The notes below the pieces were generated by a model. It was not told where the DNA came from and searched no databases. It saw only the letters and a program-made list of their open reading frames with translations. Below are positions 1-11,608 of a stretch of DNA of 64,000 nucleotides, piece after piece. The position numbers were made by a program, and so were the translations under genes. The DNA is taken from NCBI GenBank assembly GCA_030512295.1, contig JAULSR010000001.1, positions 3,371,001-3,435,000 of the forward strand. Reading direction: 5' to 3'. This stretch comes from Bombardia bombarda. Its lineage: Eukaryota > Ascomycota > Sordariomycetes > Sordariales > Lasiosphaeriaceae. Numbering within the stretch: the first letter of the stretch is position 1; each line of letters starts with the position of its first letter.

Positions 1-364
1 TGCGCTGGGGGAGGGGACAGGGGGGGTTTAGTTGGTGATTTACTTGAAGTAGGATAGGGGGATAGGGGAGGTGTGTTGTGGTGTGGGTGGTTGCTCGTAC
101 CTTGAATGCTACCAGGACGGCATGTGTCTTGCTTGCGATTCCCACCACCACCGAGCCCTGCTTTACTGCCTCCGCCGCATATTCGACCTGGAATATCCGC
201 CCTTGCGGTGAGCTGAAGCGACAACTAATTAGCAAAGGTTTCGTGGTATGTGGTGGTCTAAAACCGAGCAAGTGGGCGAGCCGGGGCGGGCCCAGGGGAC
301 GCGGCTGACTGGCTGGCGGAGCTTACAATGTGACGGAGTCGTTGTCGTAGTTGTTTCTGAACAT
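1..364 (-). CDS. pre5: Proteasome 20S subunit alpha type-1 (Pre5 / alpha6), 5' part only
   Basis: N-terminal part of an alpha-ring subunit of the 20S proteasome. Exons on the minus strand are 364-327, 212-101 and 4-1, the last leaving the window. The first two exons join in phase (38 + 112 bp) to give 50 residues beginning [20 protein letters not shown] and containing [14 protein letters not shown] and THAVLVAFK. This matches the N-terminus of the Pre5/PSMA1 group, including the GRIFQVEYA signature shared by alpha subunits. Introns start gtaagc (326) and gtacga (100) and end cag (213) and cag (5). The third exon opens with CGCA, which fits the Arg-Asn expected next. These exons are too short to form a long ORF, so the gene is easily missed. 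The start codon lies 975 bp from the divergent vps55 start. The rest of the gene is outside the window. Confidence 0.9.
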
Positions 365-1338
365 GATGGTGGTTTACCACGCAGGTCGGTCGATCGGGGA
401 ATTGGCGGATTAGAGATTATGTTTCGAGGAAATGCGGTCAGAGATCGAGAGACGCTGTGTGGGTTGTGCAGGGCTTCAAATGTCGGTCGTGGGAGGCGTG
501 TTCGAGATGGTTGATGGAGAGCTTCACCACACGTTGGAGAGTCATCTACAGCACGCAACAGTGGAGGTAGCGCGCAGGCAGCTTCCTAGCTTCGTCAGGT
601 CCAATCCTGGGCCAAGGCTGCTGCTGCTGCTGCTGCTGCTGGACGAAAAGGTACCTAGGTACCTGGCCATTACGTACATGCCCTGCTGGCTAGGCAGGTA
701 CTCAAGTACCTTGTTGCTCGCCGAAAAGAAACCCCGGATCCGCTTTCTGGGGCGCTCAGCAGTGGGTCTCATGCCCGCGCGCCTGGTTCAATTAATACAG
801 TCTAATCTCTGTTGGACTAGCTCGGTTAGTAGAGCTGGATCGGCGCAGGCCACCACTGACAACTCCACTGTCAAGTAGGTACTAGGTAACGCACCGATCC
901 GCCAAGGCTGACGAGTGCTGCTCGCCCGGCCTGCCGTCGTCACAGCTCCTCCAACTCCACCATTTGCCAGCCATCGCCAGCCAGTTCGGGAGAGCCGCGC
1001 AACGAACAATAATAACCCGCATCAACCGCCAAGCCCCCACGCAATCGTCAACACCAGCAGACGCACTCTCGAGAAATAGCTCCCCCATCACCACACGCCT
1101 CATTTCCATCCCATTAATCCAAGCAGAACGAGCGGGCAGAGCTCCAACCAGCCGTCCGTCCATCCGTCATTCCGACAGCCCTCGATCCCGACCACGATAT
1201 ACGTAGCCAAGGGCATCACATCGCACCACCCACAGCGCCGAACGACGACGGTGTGTGACCCTCCCGACTTTCTCGGGGATTACGAAATTCAAAACAAAAT
1301 CACAATAATACTTTAAACAACCCCACGCAACCGCCAAA
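365..1338. promoter_or_regulatory. Shared intergenic promoter region between pre5 and vps55
   Basis: This 974-bp spacer separates the divergent starts of pre5 (minus) and vps55 (plus), so it must hold both promoters. It contains a (CTG)n run near 619-641 and several TACC/GGTA blocks (for example around 651-665 and 876-889), a motif that recurs in other spacers of this window. The short ORFs on both strands overlap one another, show no domain and look like chance frames. The roughly 130 bases before the vps55 ATG are C- and A-rich, as is usual for a fungal leader. No transcription start can be placed from sequence alone. Confidence 0.5.
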
Positions 1339-1787
1339 ATGCCGGCAGCAGGTCTAAAGACCATCATCGCCCTCTCCTTCGTGCTTGCCGTGGGCTTCCT
1401 CCTCGTCATCCTCTCGTGCGCGCTATGGAAGGCCTACTACCCGCTGCTCGTGGTGGCCACCTACGTGCTGGCGCCCGTGCCCAACTGGATATGTAGCCAC
1501 CTGGCTAACCCCGACGACTTTGTCGAAAGCTCGGGCGCCGCCGTCCTGGACCTGGGCCGTTTCTGCACTGGGTTTCTCGTGGCGATGGGTCTCGGTGAGC
1601 ATATATTGCACATTTCTCTGCATTACTATCAGGCTTTGCTAACCACCCCACAGCTCTACCCGTCATCCTGGCGCACTCAAACATCATTGCCGTGCCCGCC
1701 ATGATCATGTCCGTCATCGGCGGCCTTCTCATCTACGGCACGATTATCAGCTTTGCCATGTTTTTCCAGGAGGAGCAGGAGTTTTGA
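1339..1787 (+). CDS. vps55: Vacuolar protein sorting-associated protein Vps55
   Basis: Small four-span membrane protein of the Vps55/OB-RGRP family. In yeast it works with Vps68 in late endosome-to-vacuole transport. Exons are 1339-1594 and 1654-1787, with a 59-bp intron (gtgagc...cacag). The 256 + 134 bp join in phase to give 129 residues, the usual size for this family. Visible features are an N-terminal hydrophobic span (KTIIALSFVLAVGFLLVIL), a second span with YYPLLVVATYVLAPVPNW, a third near FCTGFLVAMGLALPVILAHS and a final one (MSVIGGLLIYGTIISFAMFF), ending in the acidic tail QEEQEF. The central LAPVPNWIC segment is typical of the family. The ATG follows an A-rich leader ending in caaa. 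The gene is divergent from pre5 and convergent with PABA synthase. Confidence 0.92.
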
Positions 1788-2510
1788 ATTTGAGGGACCA
1801 GAGAGAGAGGAAAGGGAATCACCAATGACGACAGGACAGGAGGTGATCGGCTGAACCAATCACAAAACGGCCAGCTAGATAAAGGGGGTTAAAGGAAGGG
1901 GAGAAGAGGCGGAACCAAGCGGGTGTTGTTGTGATTTGAATCAAGAAGAAAGATAAGAGAACAGTGAGAAAGCGGAAACTTGGGATGATGGACGGACGAT
2001 TTTACTTCACTTTTGTACGATACAGCCGTCTGCCTCATCAGCCAGACGGACGCGCATGGATGGGAACGAACGAATGATTAATCGAATGGTGAAAGTACCA
2101 TTGGGTTTCCTGGCAGGGGCACTGACAATTTGGAAAGCCGGCGCACTCTTTAAGAGAGAGACAGACACAGTCATATAGTCAGTCATATTCATGAGCATTT
2201 CCTTTTTCTTTCATGCCGAAAAAACCGGTAATGTTGTTATTATTATCTTGTTGGTTTTGTTTGTACAATGGTTAAGCGTTGTTCTTGAATCGCTCCGTTG
2301 AGTCTAAATGTCAAATGTAATCGCGCCAGCCCAGCCCATATGATATGTAAATAGTAACCCCGTCCGTCTAGATACGTTGAGTATCCTGTTCTCTATACCC
2401 CTATAACCGCCCCCCCCTCCCAACCCACCCATGCATGCATGCCACCGACCAGTGACGATAAATCCTTTCCCACCCCCATTAACTACCTAGATATTTATAT
2501 GCTTTTCATA
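1788..2510. other. Convergent 3' spacer between vps55 and PABA synthase
   Basis: About 720 bp between two convergent stop codons, presumably holding both 3' UTRs. It is locally A/T-rich (2210-2270) and includes a C-rich patch near 2410-2430 with a short CATGCATG repeat. I see no coding or RNA gene here. Confidence 0.6.
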
Positions 2511-5065
2511 TCAGCCCGAATCCGCAAACACTCGCAGCGGCCCAGCGAGCTTGGTAAACATCTCCTCCCGTTCACCTTCAGGCGTGCTCAGAATAGTGAC
2601 TGCACCACCGGCCCCGATACGCCACACCTCGTGGGGGCCTTCTCCTCCGTCCTCGCCGCCACTGGGAACCTGCTCGTCATCCCAGCGGAACAGGCTGCGA
2701 ATCGTGACGCTCCAGTCGCCCCGGCCAGTCGCACACATGTACCCGACCACCCCGGAGTAGAGACTCCTCTCGTGATGCTGCTCAATCTGCTGCAGTATCT
2801 CGCAGCTGCGCTTCTTTGGCGCCCCTGTCATGCTGCCGGGTGGCAGACTGGCGGCGAGCACGTCAAGCCCGGTGTATCTCTGGGCATTGCCAGACTCACT
2901 ATCGCCATCGGCGGGCTTTGGCAGCTGGCCTTCCACGACGGTGATCATCTGAAACACGCTCTGGTACTCCTCCACCTTGAGGAGGTGCGGCACCGAGACG
3001 TTGCCCGCCCCACAGATGCCGTGGAGGTCGTGTCTGACTAGGTCGACAATCATGAGGTTCTCGGCCTCTTCTTTGGGGATGTGCAGGATCCGCTCGGCCT
3101 CGGCGAGCGTCGAGACCTGCTCGGACTTACGCACGGTGCCCTTCATGGGACGCATGGAGCAGTAGCCGTCTTGGTCGTATTGCAGGAAGCGCTCGGGAGA
3201 GGCGCTGACCAGGGTTGCTTCGCCTAGGCGGATGTATGATGCGAAGGGAGCTGGTTGGCGAGAACGCAACATCTTGAACAATTGCCATGAGCTTGGCGGG
3301 GCAGAAAGAGACGATCCGCAGCGTTTCTGCATTGGGAGGCCGTCTGCTGATGACTTCTCCGCGCTCGAATCACTCACAGGTCGGGATATCTTTGTCTGGT
3401 CAGTCAGACAGAGCTCGTATGATTCGCCAGCTGCGATGAATTCTTGGCAGAGTTCTACTTTGCTCTCGTAGTCTCTTGTCAGGGGCGTCTGGATGGAGGT
3501 GCTTTTCGATAGCCGCCGTGTTCTCAGGGGCTGTTGTTGATATGTAGCAACATGTTGTGTCTCTTTCCGCGGAGAGAGGCCATCGGGAGGAAATCGGCCT
3601 TGAAATATCCGTGATGATAGTAATCGGGTCGCTGTCTTCTCCACCCAAGGGTTCTCCTCTAAGCCACGGGGGCAGAGCTGCTGGATGTGAACCACACCCA
3701 TTGTGTGATCAACGACAAGACTCTTTGTAACCCAGACGAAGCAAAGGTCAGGTCTATGATGACCTCTGGGATGTTGGAGAGGGACACCAATGTCACTTAG
3801 ACCTTGTTCATAGGTGATGTAGCCCATGAAACCACCGAGGAAGGGGTATCATGTTTCTCCGTGCTTTCGAGATGTCGTGCCCCATGGAAGCTAGCAACAA
3901 GACCCCAGATACCGCTATAGGGGGCAAGAGATATACGTTGCAATAGACCCCCGACACGACCGACTTTGACAGTGGCGTAGTCGTCGCAGGTATGATGCTC
4001 AATTCTCAATGCTTCCTCCAAGCCAGTCGCAATAACGCTATAACGCCCTCGCACATCAGCCCTCGCAGCTGCCGAGGCGGCAGCGTTAGCAGAGTCCAGA
4101 ATAATACTTTCTGATTCCTCCGGGCCCAGTGCCTCTACAATGTCCGGAATCTGGACGCCATGGGGCAACGATATCGTCATGGACTGATACACGGCATCAA
4201 CATGCAGCGATTCCCACCACTGCTCTGCAGGAGCCGCCGATAACTGAGACAACAAACTCGGTTTCGTCGCGTCCCTAGCCAAGATATCCCCACCTGGCAC
4301 ACTGACTCTCTGGCGGCTGGCGTTCCACCACATGGCCTCACGGAACCAGTTGACAATGACCCGGTTGCCCTCCTTTTCGGTACACACCGACTCGGGGTGA
4401 TATTGTAGCCCCCAGAACGGGCGGGTCCTGTGCTTGACTGCCATCAGAATCCGCTCCACACCGTCCCTCTCACCGCGATGCTCCTCAACCCAGGCAAGCG
4501 GAAGAAGATCCGGGCAGGCAGGTAATGCACGCCATCTCGCCTTATCCCACTCAGCCTCAGACACAGCCTGCTGGCCGATATCCCCGCAAAGACTGTGATA
4601 CAACGTTGCTTTGAAATTTCCCACATGGGCAAAGATATCCCCCGCCGTCGTCTCCTCATTGTAATCTGCGGCAGGTCGATGCAAGATCTCGCGCACCATG
4701 CCATGCAGCCCCCTCTGCAGCCGCCGGACCTTGCCGCCGCAGCTCGCAACGAGGCTTTGAAAGCCCAGACAGATGCCCAGGACGGGGAGCAGGTCTTCTG
4801 CGTCGTGCAGGCGCCAGATGTGCTTCATGAGGCCGACATCGGCGTCGTTGTCGGGATGGCCGGGGCCGGGCCCGCAGACGACCGCGACATAGCGAGATAG
4901 TTCCTCGCGCAGGCGCTGCTCGAAGTCTGCGGACGTCGGGTCCAGCAGGGGCGAGTCGATGGGGAGGACAAAGACATCTACGTCCAGCAGGGTGGTGAGG
5001 AGGGAGGTGATATTGTTGGAGAAGGAGTCGTACGCATCCAGGAAGAGTATCCGTGGACGGCTCAT
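2511..5065 (-). CDS. abz1: para-Aminobenzoate (aminodeoxychorismate) synthase, bifunctional, one-base frameshift
   Basis: Makes 4-amino-4-deoxychorismate from chorismate and glutamine for folate synthesis. The N-terminal glutamine amidotransferase half (about residues 1-260) begins MSRPRILFLDAYDSFSNNIT, has the nucleophile in LGICLGFQSL (Cys99) and the His-Glu pair in LQYHPES. The C-terminal chorismate-binding half shows GGFMGYITYE, GESYELCLTDQTKI, SASPERFL, DLVRHDLHGICG, KVEEYQSVFQMI and PGSMTGAPKKRSCEIL. The halves are open in two different frames that meet at the GGGG run 3843-3846 (CCCC on the coding strand). In the second frame a TGA stands immediately before the usable codons and no AG acceptor fits, so an intron does not explain it. 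One extra C would give a continuous 851-codon frame through THR-PRO-PHE-LEU-GLY-GLY. This is either a sequencing deletion or a recent inactivating frameshift; family signatures are intact on both sides. No intron is needed elsewhere. Confidence 0.9.
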
Positions 5066-6176
5066 TGCCCCTCAGTGTAAGAGAAAAAGAAAAAGAACGT
5101 TCAGAATGGATGTTTTGTGTTGACCATCCGAATCTTTCAATAATAATGATTGTTAATGCTCTAAAATGAGATAATTCATGAAAATGTAATGGTAAACCCA
5201 AACCCGAACCAACAGAAAACTTCAAGTTGCGCAGTGGCAAGATCGAACTCTCACTTGGCTCCTTCCCTCGCGAACTTTCAAAGTTTGCCCTCAACAATCT
5301 ACCTCACCACGAACCCTAACCCTTAGCAAACTAACCTTGTCACTAATTGTCAGACAATGACGCCCCAATGTCGTCCTTTCATGATTGTTATAAAAAGTTG
5401 TAGGTATTGGAGCTAGTCAATTCGTCTCAACAAAGCGTACCGCCCAGATGGTCCGATATGCAACGTCTATTGGCTGTAAAAGCCGTTATACCACCTGCCC
5501 CGCCCATAAAAAAAAAGCTTAACCCGGTCCCTGGATCGCCGGCCCATCCGCTATGACTGTTTCTGATTGGTATTTCCACGCTTTCACATGCAAGTAATCG
5601 GCCTTAGTTGTCTCATTTGTAACTGGGAGATGGCTTTCTTTAGACTCATTAGATACTTGCAGTGAAAGAATGTGCCAGTATATTTCTGCTGTACCTGGGC
5701 TTAGCCGATCGAGAGGTCCTCTACCGACTACTACACTTGTAGAGTCTGTCCAACCACGTGGATTAGTAGCTGAAATAACTTCAACGTAGACCCACACCGT
5801 TAGAGGCCTTACAGAAGTGACATGCGAAGAAGTGAGACAAATTCTGAACGGGGATGGATGGAAGTGTCACTGTGTCAGATAACCAGCAACAGTGACAGCC
5901 ATACAAACCAACCAATCTACCCAGCTCCATAACACAGCATGGCCTGTTTTTGACAATGATTTCATTTTGAATATCTTTTCTATATTCAGCCCTAAGCCGC
6001 CCATAGCTTAGAGGGAGATCTCCTGTCTTTATCAAATGATCTAGACACCATCTATCAACCAACCCGAACGAAATAAAACAAAAGGTCCGGCCCAGCCCAC
6101 AGCGTAGCAAGGTTAGTGTGATCTAACTCTCTCTCCCTCCCTCTCTTTTTTTTCTTTTTGCAGTCACGCAGATATC
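5066..6176. other. Spacer upstream of PABA synthase and downstream of the M16 protease gene
   Basis: About 1.1 kb holding the promoter of the PABA synthase gene and the 3' UTR of the M16 protease gene, both on the minus strand. It is more A/T-rich than its surroundings, with several short minus-strand frames (around 5519-5797 and 5781-6110) that show no recognisable domain. I see no RNA gene. The tract at 6121-6165 is pyrimidine-rich. Confidence 0.5.
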
Positions 6177-9100
6177 TCAATCCCTCATCTCCTCATCAGA
6201 TCCATCATCTCCCTCGCTCGAATCATCCTCATCCTCATCCTCATCCTCATCCCCATTCTCATCCTCATCCTCATCCTCATCCTCATCCTCATCTTCCTCC
6301 CCATCTTCATCGTCCCCCTTCAGACCATAGTCGTTGTAGAAATGCGACAGCGGCTGGACCTGGGTCTTGTATCCCATGTTCGACAGAGCTTTTACCATAT
6401 TCTGCAAGCATATCATGTTAGCATCTCATTTTATCCAGTAAAAGAATCGAAGGAAAAGCTCACCTCCTCCATAATCGGCGCACACGTAACGACCACATTG
6501 CTCCTCCCCGGCTCAAACACAGGCAGCAGCACATCACGCATTACCGCGCGAATCTCCTCATCCGTCACCTTCCTCACCCTCGCCAGAATCTTGCGGTTCC
6601 AGTCCGGCTCCAAGCCGCGGATCACGCCAATCACAAAGTTCTGCTGCGCCGCCGCCGCCATCGTCGCCTGCTCGTCGGCCGCGCCCAGGATGATCCCGCT
6701 GACCGCCACCTCGACCAGATGCCTATCGAGCGGCTCCTCGCCCGACGCGATCTTGGCGACGGTGGTGCGGCTCGCCTCGATAGCCTTGCTGGCGTCGGGG
6801 GAGCGGTAGACACGGAACTGCACGTAGCCGCCGTCGACCTCGCGGCTGAAGGAGACGCCGTAGGCGAGCCCGTTGCCGCGGACCGCGTTCCACAGCGGGC
6901 CCTCGACCGCCTCGAGGTAGCCGAGGGAGACGAGGTAGGCGGGCAAGCGGGGGTCGGCAAACGACGACAGGCCGGCGGCTGTGCTGACGCTGTACGAGCT
7001 GTCGAGGGTGATCATGGGGATCACGACGCTGCCGAAGGAGCCGGGGGCTTTGCCCTCGTCGTTGAGCACTGCGGTGGGCTTGGTGATGGGCAGGATGTCC
7101 TTGGTGGTGTCGAGGTGATCGGTCGCGGTGAGGGCGTCCCAGGCGGCCACGGGGTTGGGGAGCTTGGCCACGTCGGCAGTGACGAGGACGCGGAGGTTCT
7201 GGAAGGTGAAGAGGCTGCGGCGGAGCTCTTCGAACCATGAGATGACGGTCTCCGGCTCCTCCTCGAGGAGCTTCTTCAGACGGCGGAGATACACAGCCTT
7301 GACCAGTGTTCGCTTTGCAACCTGGTATGACTCGGGTCGCGTGTGAATGGCCATGTCCACCTCAGATGCCATCGCTCGTCCGTCTCGCTTTGCCTCGGGG
7401 ATATCAGCCAGCGCCTTGACGATAGCCGTCTTGATGCGGACCGGGTCGAACACCACGTCGAACATGAGCGTGCGCAGCCAGCTGATCATGGTCGTGTACT
7501 TTTCCGGCTCGACCTGGAACTGGATCGCAATGCCTTCATAGTCTCCCACGCGCGAGGCGCCGCTGAGTTGATAGCTGATTGTGTCTTGCTCGAGCTCCTT
7601 GACCACGTCCTCAAACTCCAGTCGCTTTCCATCGCGCATTACAGGGGTATTGAAGAAGTTGTCTGCGAAAAGGGGCAATAGAGGCTTGTACCTAACAGGC
7701 GTCTCTGATGTTCCGATGTGGATGGTAAGATGCACAAAGTTGGTGGGAACGTTCTCGAATTGGACAAAAAGGGGCAACCCCTGGGGCGCTGCGTCGATGA
7801 CCTTTTGCGCAGGGTTCTCGCGGACACCGAGACTGCGGGCCTTGCCCGACCTCGCCGTCGCCGATTCGATAAAATGAATGGACGATGTCTCGGGAACAGG
7901 CCACTTGTCCAGGACCTCTGGAGGAATAGGCTTTTCGTTGTTTTTCTTCGCATTTTCGAGCTTTTCCTTGAGCAGCTGAAGTCCGTCTTCTCCGAGGCTC
8001 TCTTTTCTCTTATTTATCCGGGCTTCCTCTGCCTGTTTGAGGCTTGTAGCAAGCTTCATAGATGGCCTGCCCAGGATAGAAATGTGATGGGCATCCGAGA
8101 TCCATTTCCTGAGAAAGTCCCGCCATTGTTCATCCTCCCAGGCCTCAAGAGTGTCGTACTCCTTCAGGGTCTGAAGCTCGGCCAGTGTGGACCCGTCCCT
8201 CTTTCCGAAGAGATAATCAGTAATGATGTTGTTGGAGTAGAACTGCTCAGAGCCTTCGGCCTGGAACTTGATTTGCCGTCTCTCGCGCTGGATAACCTCC
8301 TTGATGTACTTCATGTCAAGTGGGCTCGCGGCGACCTCCTTCAAAAGGGATATTAGACGCTGCTCGACAAAGGCTAGTTTGTCCGTGGCGACACCAGTAG
8401 GCTGGAACCAGATGACAGAGTTCGGTCTATGGTCAGCCCACCATATTACCGAGCTCGCCAGCTCTTCTTTCTCAACTATCGTGTTCTCAATAACAGACGC
8501 CGAAGACCCGCACAAATACGTCATGAGAATGTTCAGCGCTGTTGCCTGAACCTGATCGTTGCAGCTAGGGCCGAAGAAAGCGATAATGATCTCGCCGGTG
8601 GACTCATCATCCTCGGGAAACTCGACCGTCTCAACGATTGTCTCTTTCAAAGGAGGGGGTTGAGGGGAGTCAACAAACGGACTGCCGAAGCGTCAGCATA
8701 GAATCCGGTAACATACTGCCACAGATGGCAAATAGAACGAGGAGATAGCATGCTTACCGCTTGAAATCACCAGCCGAGAGAGCCACCTCGGTGCTTATGC
8801 TCTCTTCAAATTCGTCCAGAATTTGCAAAAGATTTTGGTGATCCGCTTCGCCAACAATAACGATTGCCAGATTTCTGGGCTGGTACATCGCCTTGTGGAA
8901 TTCTCGGATCCTCTCGGGAGTCAGGACCCTGAGAGCTTCCATCATACCTCCGGTCTCATATCTAAATCCGATATTCTCGGGATACATCAAGCGCCGAGCG
9001 CGGAGATCCATAAGTTCGGGTCCGGAGAACTGAAGAGCTTGCATCTCAGAGTAAACCACGCCCGCGTCGTTGCCCTCGCCATCGACATGGTGGACCTCGG

Positions 9101-9515
9101 TCATGCAGGCGTCGTCGGTGATATTTGGAAGAATGACGTGTTCTAGATAAATGGGTAGAATCTGAGCAAAGCCATCCCAGCCGGCGGTCTCGAGGGTGTA
9201 GGCCGTGTGATCAACAGCGGTCCAGGCGTTAGTGGTAGAGTATGCTCGGCCAGCTAGTTTGTCTAGAAGACCCTTGTACCGGTAGTTCTTGGAGCCCATG
9301 AAGACGAGGTGCTCCAGAGTGTGTGGCGCACCCGAGTCATCGAAGATCTCGGTAGCGAGAGTGAAGTAGCCGTTGATCTTTGGTCCCTTGCGGTCGGCCA
9401 CAATGATCTGCATGCCACTTCTCTCAGACTCATACTGAGTGATGACGGCCGGGGCATACTCGGTGCGGAAGCTCTGGACCTTGCGGAACCGCGGCTTGTT
9501 TATTTGGGACGGCAT
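6177..9515 (-). CDS. M16 family zinc metalloprotease (insulinase-like, YOL098C/C3H1.02c type)
   Basis: Large inverzincin peptidase. Exons are 9515-8758, 8681-6464 and 6401-6177, joined by introns of 76 bp (gtaagc...ggcag) and 62 bp (gtgagc...tgcag), giving 1066 residues in phase. The zinc site HTLEH (His65, Glu68, His69) sits in GAPHTLEHLVFMGSKNY, followed by LAGRAYSTTNAWTAVDHTAYT and the downstream glutamate region EVHHVDGEGNDAGVVYSEM. An inactive second M16 half follows. I chose the ATG at 9515 (MPSQINKPRFRK), because the frame further upstream has no ATG. The last exon encodes an unusual strongly acidic tail of about 45 residues (alternating Glu-Asp), produced by a hexanucleotide repeat. 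In yeast the relative YOL098C is poorly characterised; a cytosolic oligopeptidase role is inference from the family. Confidence 0.9.
6224..6296. repeat. (CTCATC)n hexanucleotide repeat within the protease tail
   Basis: Near-perfect CCTCAT/ATGAGG-type hexamers in two blocks separated by CCCCATTCTCAT. On the minus strand they encode alternating Glu-Asp with one Asn-Gly interruption. The repeat lies wholly in the last coding exon of the M16 protease gene. Because the unit is six bases, length changes would keep the frame and simply vary the acidic tail. Confidence 0.85.
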
Positions 9516-9671
9516 CTCTCGACGACGCAGGATACGCAAGAGGTTTTGAGGAGAACTAATAAAGTGATTAGTGAGTGAGTGGATATGTATGCCAGGTTGA
9601 AAGTGAATTGCTGAAAAGCAATGGCAAGATGAATGAAGGACAGTCGGTGAGGAGTGAGCAGCCCGCTCAAA

Positions 9672-10010
9672 CTACTTAAGGGGCAAATTTTTGCTGGGCT
9701 CGGTCCACTTGCGGTGAACCAGTGTCAGCATGGGCGGCGAGCTATGTCGCAGCAAGAGGTGAGACGGCAACCACCCATCAGCAGTATTCGCAATAATGAT
9801 GGGTGATGGTGCCGGCGCCTCGGGTCTTGGATGAGATTGAAACGAACACAGTGAAGCATCAGGAGGAGAAGGAAGGATCATGGATCCAGGCAGGTTCCAC
9901 GCGCACCTAAACCGGTCATCCAGGTCGAGCTGGAACAGAATGATACTGAGCAGGGCGACAGTAAACGCTCCGTACAATAGTATTTGTGATATCAAGCCTT
10001 TGACGGTCAT
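9672..10010 (-). CDS. Possible small single-span membrane protein, unrecognised
   Basis: A 112-codon open frame beginning MTVKGLISQILLYGAFTVAL, with one clear hydrophobic span (about residues 5-27) followed by a proline- and serine-rich segment. It lies 157 bp upstream of the M16 protease start and on the same strand, so it could instead be part of that gene's 5' region. The Met-to-transmembrane start looks protein-like. The remainder (after about residue 36) has no motif I recognise and might be spliced differently; a gtgcgc donor occurs near residue 36. I cannot name a family. Confidence 0.3.
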   Translation of the reverse strand: MTVKGLISQILLYGAFTVALLSIILFQLDLDDRFRCAWNLPGSMILPSPPDASLCSFQSHPRPEAPAPSPIIIANTADGWLPSHLLLRHSSPPMLTLVHRKWTEPSKNLPLK

Positions 10011-11608
10011 GTCTGTAATCCGTAGACCTTAGCTGCCGGCTTGGCAGAAGTCCAGGGGGGTTTGACTGGCTTTCTCGTTGAAGACTGACTCAAAGAGAGA
10101 CCGTTCTGGTATTGGGACAAAAGTAGAAAATTGGCTTAAAGAAACCCGGGAGAATGAAGAAGCTTAGGAGACGGGGCACGTAGTATGCAGCATTCACTTT
10201 ATTGCCACAAAAGCACCAGGACATCCGAACTTGCTTCAGGCCGGGGCTTGTTTTGAAGTATGACACTGATCACACCAAAGCAAACAGGCAGATGAAGGGT
10301 GTGTGCGCGCGTGTGTGTCCACGAATTAGGCAGTAGACTTCTTGCGGCTGGTTGTAAGATGGGCATGGGGTACAGTATGGAGAGTCTGGGGACGGATAGG
10401 CCCGTAGGTTTGTTTCTTTGCTTGTGTTGCTGCGTCTGCGTGTGCTTGTGTGTGTTCCATGCTGACATACATACCGGCTTCGCAAACAGTGCAGGCTCTT
10501 AGTATCAGTAATACTCGGCGCAGACAGTCGACAGGCTGCCTTCCAGAATGAAAGAGACCAATGAGGCGGCGTGGTTGCCGCTGCCCAGCTGAGTAGGCTG
10601 GGGGGTGGAAAGACCTCGGGACTCGGGAATGCGACAGGCAGCTGGAGAGCTTAATTGCCCCTCACTACCTTGGTACAACTAAAGTTGGTAGTAGTTGTAG
10701 AGTTATTGGTAGAGGCGAGGTGAGGTGGGCAGAGATGCAGATGTCGATGATGGTTGTTGAAGGAGAAGAGGGGTGGAAAAGAGTTTCTAGCTTGTTGGTT
10801 CACGGCTCAGGTCGATAAGATAATCCTACGTGCATCATGCATAGGGAGATTTTCCTACGAACCTACGACTACGAGCAGCCTGCCTTGCCTACCTAACCTT
10901 GTCTACCGACCTTGCCTTACCTTTCTACACAGTACGGAGAGTCTACAGAGTCTTTTTTCTACCACCACCAGCATGGAAAGTGCTGCCCGTCTCTCAGTTG
11001 CAGCACGGCAAATCCGCACTTCGGAGGGGTAAGAGGGCGAGCGAGCTTCCGATTGGCCCTATTCCCGCGCTCCACAGCACTCCAGCGCCCGAATCACTGC
11101 GGTGGTTGCACCCCAGAGGCCCAATGCGGGCGGTTAGTGGGTCGCATGGAGGGGAGACAGGGGGTGCCTACGGGTGGGTAGCTGAGATCGTGCTGGAGCT
11201 TGGTCACAGCTCCAAGGCTAGCGCTATGATGCGCGTCCAATTGGATTCACAGGAGGCTTGACACCTTAACAAGGTGCCCAGAGTGCATCCATACCCTTGG
11301 GTTTCACGGGCAAGCAAGCTGGCCAGAATCGAACGTCAAGCCCTCGCTAATAGGGGACAACATATTTGTACGACACGACACGAATCGACACGACGAACCA
11401 TACACCATCTTCTCGCAGTTTGACCACGCGAGCCAACTGATGTATATCGATCTAGGCTACTGAGGGTATCTTACCTAAGGTACCTGCCTGGAGTGAGGTA
11501 GCTGGTAACCAGTCAAGAGCACGACGTCACCGGCCATCCATCGGCCACCTCACCACCTCCACAGCTCGGCCGCGATCCGAATGACTACGCACATCGCCCA
11601 ACACCACC
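10011..11608. other. Intergenic region upstream of zw10
   Basis: About 1.6 kb with no convincing gene. It holds a short alternating GT/CG stretch (10298-10320), a GTGTTGCTGCGT-type simple region (10424-10454), and TACCTA/AGGTAC blocks at 10868-10925 and 11470-11500. Overlapping short frames at 10754-11261 have no domain. The zw10 promoter must lie at the right end. Confidence 0.45.

Noticed and set aside
3797..3845. An intron to explain the PABA synthase frame change.
   Set aside because: A TGA stands directly before the second frame and no AG acceptor lies between it and the conserved PFLGG codons.
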